Of a DNA stretch of 64,000 bases, positions 33,340 through 47,800 are shown one piece after another (within the stretch, counting starts at the first letter, position 1; each line of letters starts with the position of its first letter). The stretch covers positions 21,447,501-21,511,500 of the forward strand of contig NC_088110.1 of the NCBI RefSeq assembly GCF_036370855.1. Direction: 5' to 3'. The DNA comes from Dromaius novaehollandiae (lineage: Eukaryota; Chordata; Aves; Casuariiformes; Dromaiidae). The notes beneath the pieces are model-generated. The model saw only the letters and a list, made by a program, of their open reading frames with translations. It had not been told where the DNA came from and did not search any database. A program made the translations under genes and the position numbers.

Positions 33340-36300
33340 GTCTGACTTGTGTGTTGATTTAGCTGGTGTTTTCTCTACTGATAAGCTGGAAATAAGTAAT
33401 TATTTTAAGGTGGCATTAATACTAAATGCAGACATATTAATAGGCAGAACGCAAATGTAACAATTTGAACTGACGTAGAAATATAAAATATTATATGGCT
33501 CATCCACATTTGCTTCCATCATGCTCTAAATTATACAGTCCTACATAACTTTTCATGTTCTTTTTGCAGCTGTGACAAAAGACCCAATCCAATTTACAGT
33601 GGTTTCAAAGGTAGTATTTAATGGGGGCAGGCTAACTTCATAATGTTAAACTTAATTATGTAGGCAAAATATTAGCTCAAGACTCATCAAAGTAAGTTTG
33701 TTGGTGTCCCTCCCACCCCCCATCATTATCCATTTATTGCCCTTTCAGAAACAAAGGCTATAAATGGGTACATGACGTCTCTCATATTATTACAGACTCC
33801 TGGAGCATCCTATGTGTCATTGCTGTAAGAATATTTCCATTATTAAAGGAACAAATGATTACCATTTGCACATAGAAAACCCATGGTAGTAAGTGTTGCT
33901 AAAAGCACAGTTTGGCAGGTTCTTCCCTTAGTGTGGATGTTGTTTACCTGGCCGTGGCTTATCATTAGCACTCAGGAAGTGTTAGTAGTTTATTAGTAAG
34001 TGGCATGTTATGTTTTAAAATAGCTTCAAAATAAGCCTTCTAAATGCTGAACTGCTCTGTCAAGTTGGTGTGCTGGAATTTTGCAAAAATGAAAGGGAGA
34101 ATATGTATGAGATGAGTGAATTTCTACTTTCATTTTCATAGTCAAAACAGCAATCTCAGCAAGTAATTAAGATTGGTAGAGAAAGTGTGCATCTTACTGG
34201 TCTCTACTCCTACAGTTATAGCATCAGCCTGGTTTCTGCACCTGTAAATTCCCCAGACTTCATCTGTAATCTTTGTAAGACATTTTACCTCTTGTCAGGA
34301 AGCAGTTTTCTTCCTACCTCACGGGAAAATAAATACTGCTCTGCCTCATTTTAAAAAGGCTCCTAATCCAAATTCTGAGGAAAGCTCCTCTTGCCTGACA
34401 CAAAGTAGCTAACAAAAAACTCAGTTCTATCTTCCCACACTCACATAAATGTATCTTAGCATCCACATGTCAAGGAGCTGCTACCTGTAAAAGTAACATT
34501 AGATAACAAAAATACCTGGAGATACCCTGAGGAAAAATTGCACAATGGTGTGAAATGCAGTTGTTTTGAATGCTTGAGAACAGAGTAGTAAATATTTTTG
34601 TTTTCAAGTTGAAATCTTAAATCGTGAAGAATACGCCTGAGTGTTTGTCTTTCTCCACAAGAGATGAAATTGCTTTCTTCCAAATATTGAAGATTTCTAT
34701 ATGACATTGCAGATTCAACAGATTCTTGAGTGATGGCAAAAAATGTCTCATGTCTAGAGAATTTAAAGAAAGATTTTAACCTTTAGTACTCTTTCTGAGA
34801 AGCAGGTTGACTTGCAGAAAAAGAAGTCTAGATTCTAATGGTGATTCTTAGATTGCTGATATGTCTTAAGGAAGCTCTGACCAATCAGAAGTTTCTATGG
34901 AAAAAAAGGAAGAATGACAAATATAAGGGTTTGGGTTTTTTAAATATTTTTAAAAATATTTTTACAATTTTTAAAAAAATTAACATTTTATTTCCGTTTA
35001 TTGTAATAGTTCAGCTCTCTTCATCTGGCAGAATTTGTAAAGACTGAACACTTCAGCGAGTAGATAGTGTCATCCTCACATCAGACAAGTGGAAAATGAG
35101 ACAGTTTTTACATGGCTGATAGTCACAAAGCTAGAAATGGACCTCAGGATTGCTGACTTCCTTTTCTTTTAACCTGTTAAACTCAGCAGCAGTTAGTCCT
35201 TTTGATGAAATCTCTTTATTTGGGCAGCCTTAGCAGGAAAGAAGATGGAGTGGAAACTGAAATTAAGAATGATCTTCAGGCCAGTTCCAGATCATTCTGT
35301 TCCTATGACTTTAATTAGTGAGAAGGTAATTAATTATACCTTTACAGATGCTGGTTTTGAGCTGTTTTTCAGACCATGTAAGGCAGATGCACCCCTAGTG
35401 CAGACAGAAGTGCGTTGTTGCTGTTCTGTGCAAGGTAGAGCGTACACAAGTGAAAGTCCCAGCTACGCAGTTTCCTTCTCCCTGCTGATCCTCTACCGGA
35501 TGGATGACAGACACACACCCCAGCCGTGGGTTTGTTGATACTATATCCACGTTACAGCATCACATGGGCTCTTGTTGGAACTCGGGGTAGCTCCGGGAAC
35601 AAAAATGTAGTTGTGTTTTTATCGTGATGGGTTCCGTGATGAGTAACAAAATGGTGAAAGGAGGGAATTTAGGTGAGATAAAGGTTCTTTTGAAACTGCA
35701 GCCCTAAAATAGACTGCATTGCGTGAGAAGAGAGAAGGCTCCTACTTAAGATAAGGAAGGATGAGACACAAATAATTCCGCCAAAAGGTTTGCATAGATA
35801 ATTGGAACAGAATATACTGAGTCAAGCATCCACACAATCTACTGAGGGCTTGTCTAGACTTGAAATTTCTTTCAGGCTAACTTGAACTATTTCACGCTTA
35901 AGTTCCTTGCATCAACAAATAAAGTGTGTATGTTACAAATTATCCGAAAGCCTAAGAAGGAGGAGTTTGGAGTCCAGTGTGCTTCAGGGCTTTCTGGAAT
36001 AAAACACCTCCCATTGGTGTCCTGCGTTACTTTGCTGATTGCTTCTACCTGTATAGCCTTTCCTGCTCTGTCTGGGCTTCCCTTTCTAAACACAGGGATG
36101 CCTGTTGCTAACTTGTGCAATTTCAGGTCACAAAAAGTTCACAAATTTATGACGACTTCAGCAAGCGTGTTTCAGTAGTCAGGATACTCTGAAGTACAAG
36201 GTTGTAGATTAAGTTTTTCTGGGAAAGCCTCAGGATTGAATATCCAGCAGAATACCATGCAGAGCATTTAAGCATAGACAGCTACTGGGTTTTTTCCTCC

Positions 36301-38100
36301 CAGTTGAATTCCATTACCAGAACGACTAGAGAAACAGCAAAGCCCTTATTGTATATAGCAACTACCAGAATAAAAGTTCTACACCTCTGAAGAAAAGTCT
36401 TCGAAAACTCCTAGCACTGTGAGGAAGTTTTACATGGACATTGATAAACCTTCCACAGTGATCAACCAGTTCTTGCAGAACTACAGGAAAATACTCCTTT
36501 CTATCCCCGAAAGAACAGATCAAAGCGGCCCATCATTTGCTTCAGTTCAGGAACCTCCAACATACAAACCCTTAACCTCCTGGGCATTGCTTAATCTTAT
36601 GATGTAGTGATATGATATCGTAGGATAAACCATTCCCAAGCATTTTGCATCTATAGCAGGATAAGAACAATTACAGTAGTTGTTAATGGGAGGCGACTAA
36701 CTTGGAGCATTTTATTCAGCTCACCGGCTAATGTAAGACAAGCCTTTCTGACTTCCAAAGATGTGATCCTCCAGTGCTGTTGATCAATATTCAAAATAGT
36801 TAAGTGGGTAACATGCTGTGAGTAACGTTATGTTACTCTCCCTGTGAAAGCAAAATATACAAATGCAATTTTTTAGTCTGAAAGGCAACATATTGCTTGT
36901 GAGCTGTGACCATTGGCATGAAGAACAGAAAAAAAATAAAACTGATTTGAGCAATGCAGTGACTAGTAATACAATAACAGATCACTAGAAATGGCAAGAA
37001 TGAATGAAAAGATAGAACTGAGGAGGAAGCTTTCCAGCAGGTAGAAGTTTCTTTAAAGAATTCTGTTATGATCATACTTACAAAACTTGCAGTATTACAA
37101 AATATTGTGGTCAAATTTTAACAGACATTACAATGAAACTGTATTAAGACAGGATAAAATTGAAGGTGTTACTAATTTTGTTGAACTATGAAACAGTTGC
37201 ATCCTCTCTGCCCACACCCCAATTCTTCCCAGTCTGTTCTGGCTTTTAACAATATTGGTACTTGAATTAACAGGCTTTCAGGTGGGAGGATGGGCTCATT
37301 TGTATTTTCAGCCATTGCAGGAGCAACTTCTCCAGCAAACACAGTCCGTTTACTTAGGCAGGACTGTGGGCAGAAGGGAATTTTTCCTTCAGCCAGATGA
37401 GCTATGTAAAGGTTTTTACTCCATTATTTACCTTGCAAATCAGACTCCTGTGGGGAGAGGGGGGGATGTATGAAGTGCTTTATGTAAAATCCCCATACAT
37501 GTCTCTCCGCCCACTTTTTTTCTTCCTCTCTTTTAATACTAAACAGCTATTTTTGCTGCTGGTTCCCTGCCTTCGGAGAGAAGAGTGACACTTGCTAGAA
37601 CAGAAAGGAGTGGATCGGGGTGTGTCAGCTAAAATGACAGAAACAGAAACAGAAAATCATTTACTGTAGTTCCTTCCCATTACTGTCATGAACACGCATC
37701 AAGCATTGCACTTCATAGAGTAAGAGGGAAATGTCTTTATCGAAAAATTAGGCAGATAAAGTCTTCCTTCCATCCTCAATCTTCTCTCAGAAAGCCAAAA
37801 TCATGAAGTTCCTTATGAGCACGTTATTTCCTTTTCTTCTCTTCAGCTTTTGCAGGATCCAGTAGTTTGTTTAAGGAAAAAAAACACGCGGTAAATTAGC
37901 GATTAGTTTAATGGCTTCTGACCTGGGGCGGGGGGTGGGGGGGTGTCAGCATTGCCAGCTTACAAGTATTCAGTTATGACTCAGTCCTCTTAAAATCATG
38001 AGATAGGCTTAGTCACTTAATGTTTTTCCCCAAATACAAGTCGTTATCGTTCTCGCTATCTAGGATGAAGGCTTTTTTCTTTTTTTTTTTTTTTTTTTTG
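33340..38100. other. KLHL36-USP10 intergenic region
   Basis: No gene was recognised in this 4.8-kb AT-rich stretch. It contains a perfect 20-bp AT palindrome at 34942-34961. Open frames are all under about 100 codons and lack family features. Confidence 0.7.
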
Positions 38101-38727
38101 GCGTTTGAGACTTTCAAACTCCGCCAGCGGCGCCAGCCGGCAGCCTCCCCGCTCGGGGAGACGCACCCCCGAGGGCAGCTGAAGCTAAACGCCCGAGAGC
38201 CCCGCGCTCCTCGGCGCAGGGGCCGTCCCGAGGGCCGGCTGCAGCCCCGGGGCCGGGCCGGGCCGGGCCGCCCCGCTGGCCTCGGTGGCGACGGCATCGC
38301 CTCAGGGCGCGCGGGCCCGCGCGGCGCCGATCTGAGGCAGCCCCGCGCGCCCCTGGCGGGCAATGGCCGCTCGCCTCGTGGCAGACCCCTGGGGCCGCAG
38401 ATGGAGCCTTCCGGCTGCCTCGTCCGCGCCCCGCGGGCTCCCGAGCGGCCCGGCTCCCCCCTCCACCCCGCCGAGAGCGGGCCGGCCGCGACCCCCGCCC
38501 GCAGCGCCGCCGCCCCCCGCCGCCGGGCCCCTTCCACGGCCCGCCCCGCCCCCGGCGCCGGCGCCACCGCGCCTGCGCGCCGCGGGCGCCACCGCCTCCC
38601 GCCGCTGCCGCCCGGCCGGCGCGCAGGCGCAGAGGCGCGCCGCCCCTCCCCTCCCCTCCCCGGCGGGGCTGTGCGCAGGCGCAGTGCTTGCCGCCTGCCC
38701 GCCCGGCTGGTGCGTGCGAGAGAGAAG

Positions 38728-38754
38728 ATGGCGGCGGCGGGGGCAGCAGCGTGA
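38728..38754 (+). CDS. Upstream open reading frame in the USP10 5'UTR (8 codons)
   Basis: ATG GCG GCG GCG GGG GCA GCA GCG TGA overlaps the YY1-type element and ends 42 bp before the USP10 start. Whether it is in the mRNA depends on the transcription start site, which is likely but not certainly upstream. Confidence 0.4.
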   Translation: MAAAGAAA

Positions 38755-38796
38755 GGCGCCTGGGAGACGCCGAGCTCCCCACTGAGGCGGGGCGCC

Positions 38797-38817
38797 ATGG
38801 CCGTGAACAGCGCCCAG
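38797..38817 (+). CDS. USP10: USP10 coding exon 1 (residues 1-7)
   Basis: ATG GCC GTG AAC AGC GCC CAG is followed by the donor GTAGGG. The 7-codon length and the MA....Q pattern equal the human first coding exon (MALHSPQ). Confidence 0.9.
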
Positions 38818-41800
38818 GTAGGGGCCGTCCGCGCGCTGCCGGGCCGGCGGGCGGCGGGGGGCCCTGCCCGGCTCGGAGGGGCGGTCGGGCCGCGCGGCGC
38901 GGCTCGCCGGAGGGGGGAGCGTGGTGGCCGGGACTAGGCCCCGGGCGATTCTGCAGCCTCATTGAATCGGCTCGGGGCGGGGGGCGCGGCGGCCGCGGGG
39001 CCCCGCCGCTGTCCCTGCCGCGTCGCGGGGGGGGTGGGCGCGGGGGCGGCCTGGGGTGCCCCTTGCGGGATGCGGTCGGTGCCGCTCCCCCATCCGAGCC
39101 GCTGCAAAGAGGGGGGCGATTGGGAGCCGCTCGATAGGTCGGGATTTTTTTGGGGAGGGGGAACGGCGGGGGAGATTCTATAATGGGAAAGAAATAAGGA
39201 GATTTGTAAATTAATCCTCCCCCTCACCAGCCTCCCCCCCACCCCCCCGCCCAAACACGCCGTAAACCTCGATGCATTGGGGTGCGAAGGGCTGAGTGTT
39301 GCGAGGTCGTTCTGCGTGGGGATGGGTGTGCGGTTCCCCCCTCTCCCACCAGCCAAACCAGGCGGGAGAATTATGCGTGGAATAACCAAATCTGCAGCCG
39401 GGGTAGCTCTTCTCTGGAAGTTAAAAGTTCGATTCTTGGATCTAGGCCAGTTTACACTTACAACAAAGCAAATGGTTGAATGGGTCAAGGATTTTTTACC
39501 CCCAAAAAAGCTTTAAAGCAAAAATTTCTGGCAATATAAATGCTGCACTGGGGTGTGCATTTGTAAAACTTCATAAAACTTTCTTTTTAGCAAGTAATGA
39601 AGTTTAGAAAACTTAAATCATGTTAAGTATAGTTTTACTAAAGAACTCTACTTTTTGCGGGGAAAAATCTTTATTAAAATTTTAAGTCTTTCTAAAATGA
39701 TGATACTTTATCCTCTATTTTTTATTTTTTCTGAAGTTTGACTAGGGTGCTCATGTATTAAAATTGTATGCTAATGGTACTGACTTTTTGCTTTAAAGCA
39801 AAGTGTACAGTCGCTGAAAACGATCATGACATTTTTTATCAAAATTGATTTTTTTAAAGCTCTTGTTTTTTGTGGTAGATGTTCTGAGGACAGTTACAGT
39901 TTCTGAGGTTTGTTAAATTTTAATGTACAAGGCTGTGATTATAAAACTGTGTTCTTAAACTTTTTCACAGTGGAGAAATCTCGCTCTAGTTCTAGTACAT
40001 TGGTTGACTGACCTAATGAATGATAATTAGAATGCAGCTTGTATCGAAAGGAAGCGTGGAGGAGATTGTGTCCAACTCAGAAGCTGTTTCACTCTGCTTT
40101 CTCCTTCTCCTGAATACTAGAGAGCAAAATACTAGACAGCAGTGCGTGTAGTCAGGTTGATAAAACCATGGGGTTTTCATTGCAACTTTTTTTCTTGATT
40201 TAGAACAATAAAGGGCATTTTTGTGTCTGTACTTAATTAAGCTGCTGTACTTTTTATGTTGAAACACTGCATACCCATAATTAAAATGAGACTGCAGATT
40301 CATCTTTTTTCTTCTCCTAGTTCTTATCTTTTGTCGAGTGAAAGTCTTTGGATCTAGTCCTTTGTAGCTACTTGCTGTCAGTACTGTACTTAGATCAAAC
40401 CACTCTGTAAGTAAAGGTAGATATTTTGGTCTCTGGAGGGTTGCTGCTTAAATTTATGTATAATTCAGGAAATGAATCTGTAAGATATTTTTCAGGTAAT
40501 GCTGTCTTCATGTCATTAAACATAGCCTCTTGTGATTTTTTTTTTCCTAATGTATTATAAACTGTTTATTTAAATGGTGTTTCCTATTTATATGAGCACA
40601 CATTCTAGAGCAACACAGTGTTGTAATACTGAAATAACATAACTGTTTTATACTTTTTTGGATGGAGGATGTGAAGATAAGTTTAGGGATGTAGTTTTGT
40701 GTGTAGATATTTCCTTTTAATTTTAAGATGATAGTGTTTAAGATTAGTAAAAAAGTTTGAGAGACAATTTTGATAGTCATATAGTCTAAGCACAAGACTA
40801 AATAACTATTTAATTATGTTCATGTCATAATGTGGAGTCCTATGCAGAAGTACTTAGTTTGCCGTAATTGAGACATTTCTTGTCACATGGGAAAAAGTCT
40901 TCTAGAAAATCATACTCTTCTAAATATCATAAAATGTGCCATCAGGCTTCTGCCGATTAATGGATTCATATGGCGGTGTGCAGAAGTATTCTGTAAATCA
41001 GCTTGCATACTCTTAACAAGTGAATTGTGAAACATGACCATATCGGATATTTTGAAAGGAGGATTAATTTTGGATGGCCGACTATTCAAAAGGCACATCA
41101 GCATATGTTAGTACAGTTCAGATATGCTGATCATTTGTACCTCTGTATTCCATGCAGCTATTTCATAATCATTTAATCAGATTCTTAAGTGTTGCTGTCA
41201 TTCATAGTCTTCTGGGTGTGTTCTGAGTATATTTAAAATCTGTAAGATATTTTTTCTTAAGGCAAGCTGGAAGTAAACCTGTTGTAGCACTACTGGTTCT
41301 GTATGGCACTGCAGATATTGAGCTGATTTGACACTAGATATAATTGAAACGATTTTTCAAGGCAGACATTTATCCTTCTTTTTTAAAAAGGAAGATTCAA
41401 CAAATATTTCTGTGTTTGGAAACAGTACTGTGTAGGAACCTTATGGTTTCAGTCACTTTCTTATCCTTTTTAATGGAATGAATTACTGTAGACACTTCTC
41501 TTATAAATCTTGTGAAAACAAGTTAAACAGAAGAAAAAATACCAAAGCAGAATGAATCATTTATGCTTGTTTTGTTCTTTAACCGTTAGTCTGGTTTCAA
41601 ATTAACTTAGTACCATTCTAAATACACCATATTACCCCCAAATAAGCTGAAGTAAAAACCAGTAGAGTTTCTATTTGGAAAAAGCTGAACAAACTCATAA
41701 GTTGCTCATCCTCACCCAAGCCTGTATCTGGGTTGACAACCAGAATAACTGGAACTCAGAATACAGCATGCAATTTGACTCCTTGAAATACTGCACTGCA

Positions 41801-44800
41801 AACTACCTCTTTTATGGCTGGCTTGGAGTGTTGCTCCCTGTCACAGGAGTATTTGGTGTTCCCTTAAGCCAGTGCTCTTTCTGGAATAAAGCAGTCTGTA
41901 GGCACTTATTTATGTGCTGCCTTTAAGTTGTATTGCCTAAGGTTTGTGAGTAACCTTGATTAGAAATTTTTCTGCCTCAAAAATAATCCTAAAATAAATG
42001 GTTGTTATTCAGCTGGATGAATTTCTCGTGCTAGCTTACTTGCATCCATGCATATGTTTCTAGCATGATAGTGTTCTTACAGGCAGGATCAAGTAGTTGC
42101 GGAGAGGGCAGTGTGGATTTTTCTGTCAAGTTCCTGAAATACACTGAAAATGATGCATTCGTTGGGGGGGGGAACACCCTGAGCACAAAATGAAAAGTTG
42201 CTCTGGACTGTATCATTGGATGGGTTTGGAGAGAGGTGTTCGAGTGCATCATCATACTGTGATAGCTGCTGCTTCTCACCTATCCTGCTTGGTCATCCTT
42301 TTGTGTTTTAAGGGGGTAAAGAAACTGGATTCTTTTGCACCTTCCTCTCCCCCCCCCCCCCCTTTTTTTTTCTTTAGAATCCCTCATTCGTTGCTCATAA
42401 TTGGTTGGTTTGGTCCTTCTGCTAGAGCTCTTGCCTGTGTAGAGAGTAGCTTTTCTGGGTTTCCGTGATCTCGAGCTGCGAAAGTAGCTGCAAGTTTGGG
42501 TGGCCAGAAGGTATCATTTGTCTTTCTAAAATGTGAATGGTATATCCGCACAGAGTAGTGTGAATGTGGGCTGGTTAGCTTCAAAAGGAAGTCTGGGAAA
42601 ATTGACATAGAACTTAAATTTGTATGCCAACATGCAAATAATAGAATAAAAACTCTACAGTTTTTCTGAGTCACTGCTATTCTGTGAATTTTAGACTATA
42701 GCACTGGTTCAGAGACTTTTTTTTAGAATGGATCCAGCCATTTACATATTAATAAGTCTAGTTTTTGTAGGCAGTTGCTTAGACGCACTGCTGTTTCCAT
42801 TCATGTAGCTATTAAAATATTTGTAATGTTAAAGTGGAGTTATGCTTGTAGGTAAACTAGGCTGTTCAGTTTCTGTTTATTGATATGCATGCAACATGCT
42901 GTGTCCTACAAAACAGACAAATCTGTTGTAATAGAACTTGCTGGCCTTGGGCCATTGGATTATAGTCATTTGTCACTCTAATGCCATTTCAGCAATGTAG
43001 ACGTTCGTTTCCAAAGAATTAAACTTGCTAGAACTGCGTTTTTTCTTTTTGATAGAAGTATTTTAGGTGTGATCATTAAACATACAACTCAGGATTATGG
43101 AACAAAGGGTTATGCTTCATGGTGGAAAAAAAAGTGTGTGTGTGTGTGTGTGTGTGTAGATGTCTGTGGACATATATATCAACACTCTGTAATGGAATAG
43201 TCTGATATTTTAAAATTGGGGATGTAAGCCCTATTTTTGTTTTAAAAAACTGTAATTTATGGGTTAAGGCTACTTATAATAAGTAATGTTCCCAATAACA
43301 GTGAACTTTTAGCTGTATTTCTGCTATAGATTATTTTTAAAACACTGTAAAGAATTTTTCAAGATTAAAGTTCATGTGAATACATCCAATAACACCCCAG
43401 GAGAGCAGAGCTTTAAGTATGTTATCCTTTTTGATTTTGTGTTTGACTCTTAATACCTAATTTAATTGCAGGTGTCCCTGATATTTTAAATACATATAAG
43501 AACTTTTCCCCCTTGTTTGACACCATAAAGTCTTTAGTGCATACTGCAAGATTTGTTTTTTATCTGTAGTTAGGTGAGAGGTAGTTTAAATCACAGTAGC
43601 CCTGGCATAGTGATTGCATTAGGCTTATTTAAAGCATAAACCTTACAAAAAAAGCCACATGTTTAACTTAAAACTAAGAAAGAGATCTTGAGATATTCTG
43701 ATAGTTACAAAAATTACCACAGTTAGGAACTAAAAATAAATGTTCAAACATGCTTTTGGGAATATTACTGTTTATAGTATCATATGTGAATTCCTGTCTT
43801 CATATGTGAGAGTTCTAAAAGCAGCATTTTATATGGTTTGCCTTGGAATTTTATAATCCAAGAAAGAAAGGGATGTGGAGCAACTTTCATTGAATGTAAT
43901 GTTCACACCAACTGAAAAATCATCAAGAGTTCTGTAACTGTTCTTATTTTGATAAAGGGATTGGGGATTGACTTTGAGTGGGAAGAGGTAAAATGCCCTA
44001 TCTGTAAGAAACTATATAGAACATCTCTGTAAAGGTCATGTGAAAGGAGCAATTAAAAAAAAAATAAAATAAAAATGAAAAAGGTTTTCCTCAAAGAATT
44101 CTGTGTATGAAAGACTTCTCTTACTTTTGTTTTGTTTGAACTAAACTGAACATACTAGCAGAAATAGCAGCGTTATGTTCCCTCAGCGCAGTGGGCGTAT
44201 TTTTTCATACAACGTCTAGAGCTTTCAGTAGTAGTTCACAAGTATCCTGCCTCATTTTTCCCATGACAGTTGCAGGTTAGCAGTGGATCTACCAGTGTAA
44301 CTTAGAATACAGAAATCATACATCTTTCATGCAGAGAAAGTGAAGGCATTCGTCATGAAAGCATTGTGTCTTGTTTGAGTGGGATTCTTTTGCAAGTAGT
44401 GTAGCAATGTATAACCAGTGGTGATCCATATACTGTCAAGGAAATGTTCCTCTTTTCATGAGGATTTAACAATTTTGCCATATGCACATATCTGTCGCTA
44501 AAGAGCAAATTATTTATATGTTCTCATGCACTATGTAGGAAGAATATACTTTTTTTTTCAAGTTGGTTGAAGATAACCTGCCTTATTAGCATTGAAGCCT
44601 CCCAGAATGTGGACAGGATTGCCAGGTTACCAGATGACAAGAATAAGTTTTGCAGATCTGTTGACTTTTGTTTTGTGAACTTGTCAAGACTTCAAATTAT
44701 GTATGTGATACCAAACCACAGATTTTCCCTCTCCCGGTTTTCTGGTGAAGAGTCTGTTGCATGTGCCACCCCTTTGATTGGGCTCAGCATAAACCTTAAA

Positions 44801-47800
44801 GAGGAAAATGAATGCAGAACTTACCTTCTTTACAGTCCAGTTTCACTCACTCCCATCTTGTAACAGCAAAAAGGGGAGGAAGAGGCAAGCTATTGATAAT
44901 CCCCTTGATTTTTCCTGAAAGCATTCAGATGGGTGAAGGGGAAGAGTGAAGAAGTTCAGCTGTTTAGTTTAAAGGAAAAAAATAGATTAATCATATTCGA
45001 ATAATATTTTTGTACCATGCTAGTTGGTAGAAGATTTGATTAAAATTGATGTTATACAGGTACATAATATGGTCTTTTTGGCTTACAATATGGGTAGATA
45101 CAAAAGGAAAGGGAAATAAACCACAGAGAGGAAAGGGGTATGCTCAGCACCAGCTACAGTTGAATTGCAAGAAGAATCTAGTTCTCTTGAGTTGCAGCCT
45201 ACTTTAGTCTATCCATTAAATCATACGGTCTCTAATAATAGCTAGTGGTTACCAAAGAAAGTAAGAAATACTGCTGTAATGTCTGCAAAGCATGGAAAGC
45301 CTGACTTGCTGTTCTTTTCTATGGTCCTCAGGATACCAAAGCAAACCTGCCGCTATTTGAAGTTTTATTCTGTGAAGCACTGTTATTAATTGATATAAAG
45401 TCAGAAAGACGTCATAGATAACTAATTTAGGTAATTCTCAATATTTCACTTTCTTCTTCTCAACTAAAAGCTGTAATGCTACAGTGTTAGCTTACCAGTT
45501 CAATGTTGTCTGCCTTGTCCACTATCATAGGCTATTGCCCCTTAACAAGAAGTTTAAACTTCCATGAATTTCACATAGTGAAAGTTCCCTCAAGCTCCCA
45601 AAACTTGAGACAACAAATAAGGGATTATGCTCTCAATGTGCTTTCATAGTAAGCAGGAATTAGATATATAAAATTATCATCGTGGAATTGCAAGCAACAG
45701 AAAATGTAAGCACAGCAGAATCATAAAGGTGTGAAGGAAGACTAGTCAGCTTTTAGAGCAGAAGAACTAAAGCTGTTAAATTTGCTCATGTCAACAAGTT
45801 TGCACTCAATCTTTTGAACCTTACTTTTGTTCAAATCCAGAATTGGATTGTAGTGGTTACTCTTGTTGCTGCCTGTCAAAAGAACTGTAAATACTTGCTG
45901 CTGGCTTGTGGTGTTTCAGTTCTGAATGTTGCCAAAGAATCAGTTTCCTTAATCGGGGAGTTAAAGGTGATAGATGTACATTACCTCTAGTGCTAATGTT
46001 TGTCACATAAGGGCTACTGTGGCTTTTCTGATTTGGTGTAATTGCATCCTTAAAATAGAAATTTCCCGGAGTTCTTGTCAACATTCACTACTGGAATAAT
46101 GTATTAGGGCAAGCATGTACACATTTTCTTTGCTTTGTGCTGCTGCTAGTAATGGTAGGTACTGTGATCAGAAGTTGTGGTGGGCTAAAGGGATCCCTCA
46201 CTTACAGAATCAACTCTTGTGTGTGCTTACATGCATATGCCATGTTTGCATGGTAGTATGACTTTACAGTTAATCTGATTTTTTATTTTATTTTTTTTAA
46301 ATAGTTTCTCTGGCCTAAAAATTTAAGGCTCGGCCAAGGACCAAAGTGTGTTACAGCATCTTGCTTTGCATACCAAATTTTGTGTATGTGTTTGTGCTTC
46401 AAAATAATTTATTTTATGACAGCTTTTTTAAAAAAAGCCTGTAATTAATGCACAACACCTTATTATGTTATTTCTGAAGGTCAACTCCCAAGTATGAGAG
46501 TCTTAACACATGAGTGTTTACGGAGTAGCAAGAAGTTGCAATATCTGATATTGACAGACATCAGTACTGGAATCTTCTTGGTTCATATAGTATTTTCTGT
46601 CTGTCTGAAGTGTCTGTTTTGCAAATAACAATAGTATGAGTGATTGTGATTGTGTTTACCAAGTTTTTTTATGATTTGTAAGAAATTTTTTTACTGGATT
46701 TGGAATGAAAGGAGGCAACATACAGTCACATTATAAGCATTTTTTTTCAAATGCTGCCCAATTTGGTGTTGCTTGAGCATGGAAAATATTATAAATTCAT
46801 GATATGCAGGCTGAAATCTGAGGGCGTGGTTTTACCATTGTTGCACAACCTTGTCAGTGTTAGGGTTTAGACTCTGGTTTGCTGGTACTTACGTGGGGCC
46901 CCTTAAAATGCTCTAGCTCCTTTGTGCTGTAGTTGGATGAGGAGGATAGACGGTGTTGAAGCTGCAGACCTCTTCATGGAGGTGGGGGGGGTGAGCAGAG
47001 ACACTGCAGATAACAACTGCTTCTGCCTTTTTCCGTATAGTGAGTAAACTGAAGAGCTAGTGCTATTTTGTGTTCTCCTGCAAAGCGTAATGATATTTCT
47101 GCTTGGAGATAGCAGGACATGCAAGCCAAGGAAGTGTTGTCTTCAACTTTTGTACCAGGAACTGGATGGGAGTCGGTATGTTAGCTGTCAGTTGGGCACT
47201 CTGATCTCAGTATTGTGGGCTTTATCAGTAAGTATGTCTGAGTATGCTGTCTGGTTTAGTCCTATTTCTTTTCCTCAAAAAGTAAGAGAACTTAAATTTC
47301 AGTAACTTCAATATTGTAAATGTGTTGGGAAGTATCTTGACCTGTTTTACATTTTTCTCACTCGCGCAAAAGAAATCTGAATGCTGACAGAAGATCTCCT
47401 GTAAGGAAAGACATGAAATAGCATCACTGTCAGGGCTTACTTGTTTGAAATGAGCTTCCTAAAAAATTAGTCTTAATATCTACAGTATCATTATCGTACA
47501 GTAAACGTACTGTCACATTCCTATCCAGTTTTTAATACTGCTATTAAAAAAAAAAAAGCCCTGGATCTTTAATATGTTGTATCTGTATTTTAGTTGCAGC
47601 AATATATTCATCTGTGAATGCATTTGAACGAGTATTTTGTATCTACGTAAAATTGTCTTGCAGATACCTTAAGCTATAAAACTATCCCAGGAGGAACTGG
47701 CAGAAACTTCATTTGGCATGTATGAAGTGTCCTAGTTTTCATTTTAACTTACATATCACTTCAAAATATAAAGTTGTCGTGGATCGTGCTCAGTTCTCTC

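Larger units (their letters stand above)
38100..39150 (+). promoter_or_regulatory. CpG-island promoter of USP10
   Basis: Composition is very GC- and CpG-rich. It includes NRF1-like TGCGCAGGCGCA near 38673, related GCGCGCAGGCGCAG near 38619 and GCGCCTGCGCGCC near 38570. A canonical YY1-type AAGATGGCGGC lies at 38725-38735. The YY1-type element normally sits just downstream of the start site, so transcription probably begins at about 38,690-38,720. A (GGGCC)n tract lies at about 38248-38270. Large open frames on both strands here are island artefacts. Confidence 0.85.

Noticed and set aside
38013-39137. Open frames of 140-282 codons around the USP10 promoter
   Set aside because: Same CpG-island artefact; all frames on both strands are open and composition-driven.
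39420-39440. B-box-like GTTCGATTC suggesting a tRNA gene downstream of the USP10 promoter
   Set aside because: No cloverleaf can be built from the flanks and no proper A-box or acceptor stem was found.
42699-42730. CACTGGTTCAGAGACTTTTT resembling a hAT terminal repeat
   Set aside because: No matching inverted terminus was found nearby.
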